A DNA stretch of 9,883 bases, taken from assembly GCA_003229755.1 (NCBI GenBank), contig QIFJ01000266.1:1-9883 (forward strand). The letters are read 5' to 3'. Shown piece after piece: positions 6,680-9,883 of this stretch; the first letter of the stretch is position 1; every line of letters starts with the position of its first letter. A model generated the notes under the pieces. That model did not search any database and was not told where the DNA came from. It saw only the letters and a program-made list of their open reading frames with translations. The position numbers were made by a program, and so were the translations under genes. Origin of the DNA: Pseudomonadota bacterium. Lineage in GTDB: Bacteria > BMS3Abin14.

Positions 6680-7363
6680 ATGCCCATAATTAAAACCGAG
6701 AAGCTGACTAAAATATACAGGCAGGGTGCAGTGGAAGTTGTAGCTCTTTCTGAAGTGGATATTCAGATCAGCCATGGAGATTTTGCGGTCGTGGCCGGAC
6801 CCTCCGGGTCAGGAAAAACAACGTTTCTAAACCTCCTCGGCGCGCTGGACAAGCCCACATCCGGCAAGATATGGCTGGATGAACAGGAGATAACAGCTCT
6901 TTCCAGGACGGACCGATCCAGTTTGAGAAGGAACCATATCGGCTTCGTCTTCCAATTCTACAACCTCATACCGGTACTTACCGCCTACGAAAACGCGGAA
7001 TTTGTCCTTCTCCTCCAGGGAGTGGATCAGGTTCAACGCCGCAAGAAAGTCCTGGATTTGCTTAGCATAGTGGGTCTCTCCGGCCTCGAGGACAGATATC
7101 CTCACGAACTTTCCGGTGGACAGCAGCAAAGAGTTGCCATAGCACGGGCCCTGGCCTCCGAACCGGCCCTGGTTCTCGCCGACGAACCCACCGCCAACCT
7201 GGACACGAAAACCGGACAGGAGCTCCTTGACCTGATGCAGCAGCTGAATTCCGATATCAACATAACTTTCCTCTTCTCTTCCCATGACCCCGAGGTCATG
7301 GAAAGAGCCAGGCGGCTCATTATTCTCCGGGACGGGAGGGTTGTTGAGGACAGGATAAAGTAA
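6680..7363 (+). CDS. ABC transporter ATP-binding protein, LolD/MacB type
   Basis: Cytoplasmic ATPase of 227 residues, the usual length for LolD-like proteins. All nucleotide-binding motifs are present: Walker A GPSGSGKTT (40-48), Q-loop FQFYNLIP with Gln92, signature LSGGQQQR (144-151), Walker B LVLADEP (164-170) with D-loop NLD (173-175), and H-loop His202 in SSHD. It should power the two permeases just upstream by forming a dimer under their coupling helices. ATG at 6680 has AGGAG 6 bases upstream. Unlike the other junctions of the operon, a 102-base gap with a heptad array and stem-loop separates it from permease 2. A near-copy of that array follows 4 bases after its stop. It may therefore be expressed at a different level or be a separately moving cassette. 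Confidence 0.95.
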   Translation: MPIIKTEKLTKIYRQGAVEVVALSEVDIQISHGDFAVVAGPSGSGKTTFLNLLGALDKPTSGKIWLDEQEITALSRTDRSSLRRNHIGFVFQFYNLIPVLTAYENAEFVLLLQGVDQVQRRKKVLDLLSIVGLSGLEDRYPHELSGGQQQRVAIARALASEPALVLADEPTANLDTKTGQELLDLMQQLNSDINITFLFSSHDPEVMERARRLIILRDGRVVEDRIK

Positions 7364-7367
7364 TGAT

Positions 7368-7402
7368 CGAGTTCCAAGTTCCACGTTCCAGGTTCCAAGT
7401 AA
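7368..7402 (+). repeat. 35-bp direct repeat, copy 2 (heptad GTTCCAR)
   Basis: Four 7-base units at 7371, 7378, 7385 and 7392 (consensus GTTCCAN) stand between CGA and GTAA, the same flanks as copy 1. The array differs from copy 1 at two positions and lacks the inverted partner of the 6606-6652 hairpin. Confidence 0.85.
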
Positions 7403-7406
7403 TTAT

Positions 7407-7427
7407 CGTGATGCGTAATGCGTTAAA
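7407..7427. repeat. Heptad array, consensus CGTAATG
   Basis: Three 7-base units (CGTGATG, CGTAATG, CGTTAAA) start at 7407, 7414 and 7421. They lie five bases beyond the second 35-bp repeat, one base out of phase with it. Confidence 0.55.
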
Positions 7428-7454
7428 CCAGGCTAAAGGCCTGCAAAAACCCTT

Positions 7455-7514
7455 CCTCTCCCCTGGTGGCCTTTCGACAGGCTCAAGGTCCTGAGCAAGG
7501 CCGAAGGAGAGAGG
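7455..7514. repeat. REP-like imperfect hairpin
   Basis: Outer arms are CCTCTC (7455-7460) and GAGAGG (7509-7514). Inner arms are CCTTTCG (7470-7476) with CGAAGG (7502-7507) and CTCA (7482-7485) with TGAG (7492-7495). The inner part carries the TTCGACAGGCTCA and CCTGAGC words of the REP-like family also found at 2492 and 9020. Confidence 0.5.
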
Positions 7515-7522
7515 ACCGAGGA

Positions 7523-7543
7523 GAGGGGGGTATTATCCCCCTC
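7523..7543 (+). promoter_or_regulatory. Leader hairpin next to the barrel gene's ribosome site
   Basis: GAGGGGG (7523-7529) pairs perfectly with CCCCCTC (7537-7543) around a 7-base loop, three bases before the AAGGA ribosome site (7546-7550) of the gene starting at 7560. Part of its 5' arm can alternatively pair with CCTCTCC (7455-7461). An effect on translation is possible but unproven. Confidence 0.35.
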
Positions 7544-7559
7544 ATAAGGATGCATCAAT

Positions 7560-8732
7560 TTGAATTCAACGACTAAAAAGCCCCTGATAATTCTGGCAAC
7601 AACCGTTACCTTTTTTCTGTTATCAACACTTCCGTCATACGCAGCATGGACAGGAATAGAGCTCGACTTCGAGGGTGCTTTGTCACGGGATCCGTATGTA
7701 ACAGGTGAAACAAACACCACAGCAGTATGGGGTCTGACAGGAAGGTATATGCTCCAGGAGACCTGGAACGATTTTCTTTTTGAGCTTCACATCCTCGCAG
7801 GCCAGATGGGTAACACGTCTTCTTCAAGCCTGATCCTCTTTTCCTACTCTTCTCCCTTTAGAGTCATGGACCTCGAAACGGTTCATTCGAGGGGTGACCG
7901 GACGATCTTTTTCTCAGAGCTGGACAGGCTGGCAGTTACCTTCGAAGGCTCATTCGTAAGAGCTACCCTGGGCCGGCAAGCGATCACCTGGGGCGAGGCA
8001 TTCTTTTTCAACATCGAGGATATCTTCGGAGCCTTCCCGGCTACCGAAACAAACCGTCTGCACAAACAGGGGATAGACGCTGTTACACTTACTGTTTCCA
8101 CCGGCCGGTTTTCTGAACTTGCAGCCGTAGGGATACCGGCTGATGACAACCCGGGGAGCCTGGCCCTTCGCTACAGTTTCCCGGCGGGCAAAGGAAATAT
8201 CTCACTGGTGGGTGGGGAAACTGCAGGAGATGCATTGATCGGCGGTGGGTTCGCTGGAGATTTTTCAGGGACAAAAATTTACTTTCATTCACTCTGGACA
8301 GACCCTGACAACGACAGATCCTTCACACAGGTTGTTCTGGGAATCGAGCGATGGGTGGATTCCGTGACGCATATACTGGCGGAAGTTTATCGAAACGGCT
8401 GGGGAACCACAAACCGAAACGACTACCCTGCCCGCCTCCTCACAGAGCGATTCCTGAGCGGCAGGGCGCTCACGCTGGGCAGATGGAATGCCGCCGGGGA
8501 GATATCCCGTCTGCTCAGTCCGCTCGTAACGGGCCGCGCTGCTCTTTTTTATAATATTAATGATGGAAGCACCCTGGTCAGGGTCGACGGTGGTTATTCC
8601 CTTTCCGATTATGCCGACTTGAGAAGCGGTTTCTTCCTGGGGTTAGGCGACAGGAAGCAGGGATCAGTGCCGAGAAGCGAATACGGCTCAGTGCCTTTTG
8701 GTCTGTTCTGGGAGATGGTAGTTAATTTTTAA
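7560..8732 (+). CDS. Outer-membrane beta-barrel protein (DUF1302/porin-like)
   Basis: Predicted outer-membrane protein of 390 residues. A signal peptide covers 1-28 (KK, hydrophobic run, SYA cleavage). The rest is rich in alternating polar/aromatic strands and glycine, and ends in F (WEMVVNF), the C-terminal signal expected for BAM-inserted barrels. The stretch GRQAITWGEAFFFNIEDIFGAF (138-159), followed by KQGIDAVTLTV, resembles the GRQ-x-x-WG-x-x-x-FN-x-x-D-x-F pattern of DUF1302-like and related barrels found beside RND or ABC export genes with LolA-like carriers. The start is TTG at 7560, with AAGGA at 7546-7550. An ATG at 7550 is in another frame and stops at once. It lies 196 bases after the ATPase, on the same strand, and probably belongs to the same functional set as the outer-membrane end of the pathway. 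Its cargo and pore function cannot be read from sequence. Confidence 0.8.
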   Translation: MNSTTKKPLIILATTVTFFLLSTLPSYAAWTGIELDFEGALSRDPYVTGETNTTAVWGLTGRYMLQETWNDFLFELHILAGQMGNTSSSSLILFSYSSPFRVMDLETVHSRGDRTIFFSELDRLAVTFEGSFVRATLGRQAITWGEAFFFNIEDIFGAFPATETNRLHKQGIDAVTLTVSTGRFSELAAVGIPADDNPGSLALRYSFPAGKGNISLVGGETAGDALIGGGFAGDFSGTKIYFHSLWTDPDNDRSFTQVVLGIERWVDSVTHILAEVYRNGWGTTNRNDYPARLLTERFLSGRALTLGRWNAAGEISRLLSPLVTGRAALFYNINDGSTLVRVDGGYSLSDYADLRSGFFLGLGDRKQGSVPRSEYGSVPFGLFWEMVVNF

Positions 8733-8753
8733 TTTGAAATTGGAGATTGGAAT
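8733..8753. repeat. Heptad array, consensus TTGGAGA
   Basis: Three 7-base units (TTTGAAA, TTGGAGA, TTGGAAT) begin on the very base after the barrel gene's stop codon. Confidence 0.5.
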
Positions 8754-8830
8754 GGCCGGGATTTTGGGTGTAATCACTCGCCTTCGCAACCCCCTTGAGC
8801 TTCGCTTCGTGATTCACCAAAACCCAGGCC
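8754..8830. repeat. Large imperfect inverted repeat
   Basis: The left arm (8754-8777, beginning GGCCGGGATTTTGG) pairs with the right arm (8809-8830, ending CCAAAACCCAGGCC) over about 20 base pairs, with two mismatches and two bulges. The loop is 31 bases. A further TTCCGGCCAT (8855-8864) is another partial inverse of the left arm start. Confidence 0.6.
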
Positions 8831-8910
8831 TGATTTGCATTTGGTTATTCAGGGTTCCGGCCATGGTATTGGAGTATCGGCGTGACGCATTCCGCTGGAG
8901 CGATGCAACA

Positions 8911-8951
8911 ATCTTATAAGATCGCTTCGTCTCTACGTTCCTCGCGATGAC
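8911..8951. repeat. Palindrome and MITE-like motif
   Basis: ATCTTATAAGAT (8911-8922) is a perfect 12-bp palindrome. It overlaps a segment (8919-8951) whose reverse complement begins GTCATCGCGAGGAACGTAG and ends GACGAAGCGATCT. This layout recalls the widespread GTCATTGCGAGGAG...GACGAAGCAATC type of bacterial intergenic repeat. The resemblance is from memory, not a search. Confidence 0.45.
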
Positions 8952-8970
8952 TTTCTTTGAATTATGGCTA

Positions 8971-9019
8971 CTGGATTCCGACTTCTGAATTCTGGATCTT
9001 ACTAGAAACCAGAAACCAG
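8971..9019. repeat. Heptad array with changing unit (CTGRATT then AAACCAG)
   Basis: Seven consecutive 7-base units start at 8971, 8978, 8985, 8992, 8999, 9006 and 9013. The first four fit CTGRATT with substitutions, the fifth is transitional, and the last two are identical AAACCAG. The 7-bp phase is kept while the unit changes. Confidence 0.65.
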
Positions 9020-9055
9020 CCCTCGACAAGCTCGGGCCCTGAGCTCGTCGAAGGG
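9020..9055. repeat. REP-like hairpin between convergent genes
   Basis: CCCTCGACAAGCTCGGG (9020-9036) and CCCTGAGCTCGTCGAAGGG (9037-9055) are near-perfect inverse copies meeting at GGGCCC. It lies 17 bases beyond the kinase stop codon, so it could stop transcription or protect RNA ends on either strand, although no T-tract follows. Confidence 0.65.
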
Positions 9056-9071
9056 AAACTAGTAACTGCCT

Positions 9072-9883
9072 TTAAACGAGCTGCATTCTCGGCATCGTAA
9101 CCGTAAAAACACTTCCCTCACCGAGTTTGCTTTCGACAGTAATGTCACCGTTGTGAAGACTTACGATCTCTTTTACTATTGCCAGTCCGATCCCGGACCC
9201 GCTCCTGATGGTGTCTACCGCCGCCTTCGTTCGGTAGAACATTTCAAAAATCTGGTTGATGTCCTCCTCCCCTATCCCGATCCCGGTATCCGTCACAATG
9301 ACAACGATGTTCTCATCTTCCTCCTTCGCCTGGATGGTGACACGCCCTCCTTCAGGAGTATACTTCATGGCGTTTGAGAGGAGATTCTGAATAACCTGGT
9401 GAAATCTGTATCGATCCACCTCGATGGGGGAGAGGGTTTCCGGGATATCTGAGTGAAGAACGACACCCTTCTGGACAGAGGCGCTCATGGTTTCATCTAC
9501 CAGCTGAGCCAATTCTTTCCCGGGATTTATGGGTGTGAAGTTCAACTTTATTTCGCCGGCATCCAGCCTTGAAAGGTCAAGGATCTCGTCAACGAGCTTT
9601 TCGAGCTTCCATGAGTTCACCACTGCCACCTCAACGGCCTTTTTAAACTCCTCGTCAAGGTCTCCTGAAAATTCGTCTTTTATCAGGAAGAGAACCCCTT
9701 TGACCACGGTGAGGGGATCCCTGAGTTCGTGGGATATCATGGAGAGGAAACGCTTCTTGGTGTCCAGGGCCTCCGTCAGTTCGCTTGTCCGGTCCCGGGT
9801 TTCGTTGAGCAGCTTATTGTTCAATATTATCTCACCCAGGTGATGCCCCAGCATTTTAAACAGGTCAAGCCCCACTTCGGAAA
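9072..9883 (-). CDS. Sensor histidine kinase, C-terminal part (N-terminus beyond window)
   Basis: Transmitter half of a two-component histidine kinase; the frame stays open to the right edge, so the true start and sensor domain are outside. Numbering from a GTG codon at 9875, a helical linker (about 10-40; LGEIILNNKLLNETRDRTSEL), resembling the end of a GAF domain plus coiled coil, precedes the HisKA domain. Its phospho-accepting His49 is in SHELRDPL. The HATPase domain shows the N box QNLLSNAMKYTPEGG (163-177), G1 DTGIGIG (196-202), F box EMFYR (211-215) and G2 GSGIGLAIVKEI (226-237), so ATP binding should be intact. The motif after the His is E-L-R-D rather than the usual E-x-x-T/N. No receiver domain or response-regulator gene is visible. 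Its convergent position shows it is not part of the export operon. Confidence 0.93.
   Translation of the reverse strand, partial: SEVGLDLFKMLGHHLGEIILNNKLLNETRDRTSELTEALDTKKRFLSMISHELRDPLTVVKGVLFLIKDEFSGDLDEEFKKAVEVAVVNSWKLEKLVDEILDLSRLDAGEIKLNFTPINPGKELAQLVDETMSASVQKGVVLHSDIPETLSPIEVDRYRFHQVIQNLLSNAMKYTPEGGRVTIQAKEEDENIVVIVTDTGIGIGEEDINQIFEMFYRTKAAVDTIRSGSGIGLAIVKEIVSLHNGDITVESKLGEGSVFTVTMPRMQLV

Larger units (their letters stand above)
8733..9071. other. Intergenic repeat island between convergent genes, no gene
   Basis: The 339 bases between the barrel gene and the opposing kinase gene hold no credible coding sequence. They are tiled by repeats: a heptad array (8733-8753), a large imperfect hairpin (8754-8830), a palindrome and MITE-like motif (8911-8951), a long heptad array (8971-9019) and a REP-like hairpin (9020-9055). 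Confidence 0.7.

Noticed and set aside
8734..8919. 61-residue open frame after the barrel gene, and a 71-residue one on the other strand
   Set aside because: Both read through the heptad array and the large inverted repeat; nothing protein-like is seen.

Overview
The window looks like chromosomal DNA of a didermic (Gram-negative) bacterium of roughly 50% GC. Evidence for an outer membrane is a LolA-like periplasmic protein, LolC/E-type permeases and a signal-peptide-bearing beta-barrel protein ending in phenylalanine. The gene types (a b-type-haem EB_dh-domain protein, a chemoreceptor, ATG/TGA-overlapping operons, repeat-rich intergenic DNA) would suit Desulfobacterota or a related anaerobic or metal-/nitrogen-respiring lineage. 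That placement is inference from gene style, not proof.

Left part, minus strand (1-2108): a secreted ethylbenzene-dehydrogenase-type haem-binding protein is followed, with a one-base stop/start overlap, by a transmembrane chemoreceptor cut by the left window edge. The pair may form a periplasmic redox or haem-linked input and its transducer.

Centre, plus strand (2642-8732): a TetR-family regulator, a LolA-like periplasmic carrier, two FtsX/MacB-type permeases, a LolD-type ATPase and an outer-membrane beta-barrel are consecutive. The first four genes overlap by 1-4 bases. This reads as a self-contained envelope trafficking operon: an ABC machine extracting a lipid-like substrate from the inner membrane, a soluble carrier and an outer-membrane partner. 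A perfect 18-bp palindrome that almost exactly fills the spacer of a TTGACA promoter in front of tetR suggests autoregulation of the whole set.

Right part, minus strand (9072-9883): the C-terminal half of a sensor histidine kinase whose N-terminus lies beyond the window.

The least expected signal is in the DNA between genes. Nearly every intergenic gap carries short tandem arrays whose units differ in sequence but share a 7-bp period (nine arrays at 2297-2331, 2470-2490, 2561-2588, 2594-2622, 6590-6617, 7371-7398, 7407-7427, 8733-8753 and 8971-9019). They are mixed with REP-like palindromes built on CCCTGAGC/GTCGAAGGG and other hairpins. Two copies of one array form 35-bp direct repeats (33 of 35 identical) that bracket the ATPase gene. 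No tRNA, rRNA, CRISPR array, transposase or phage gene was seen.
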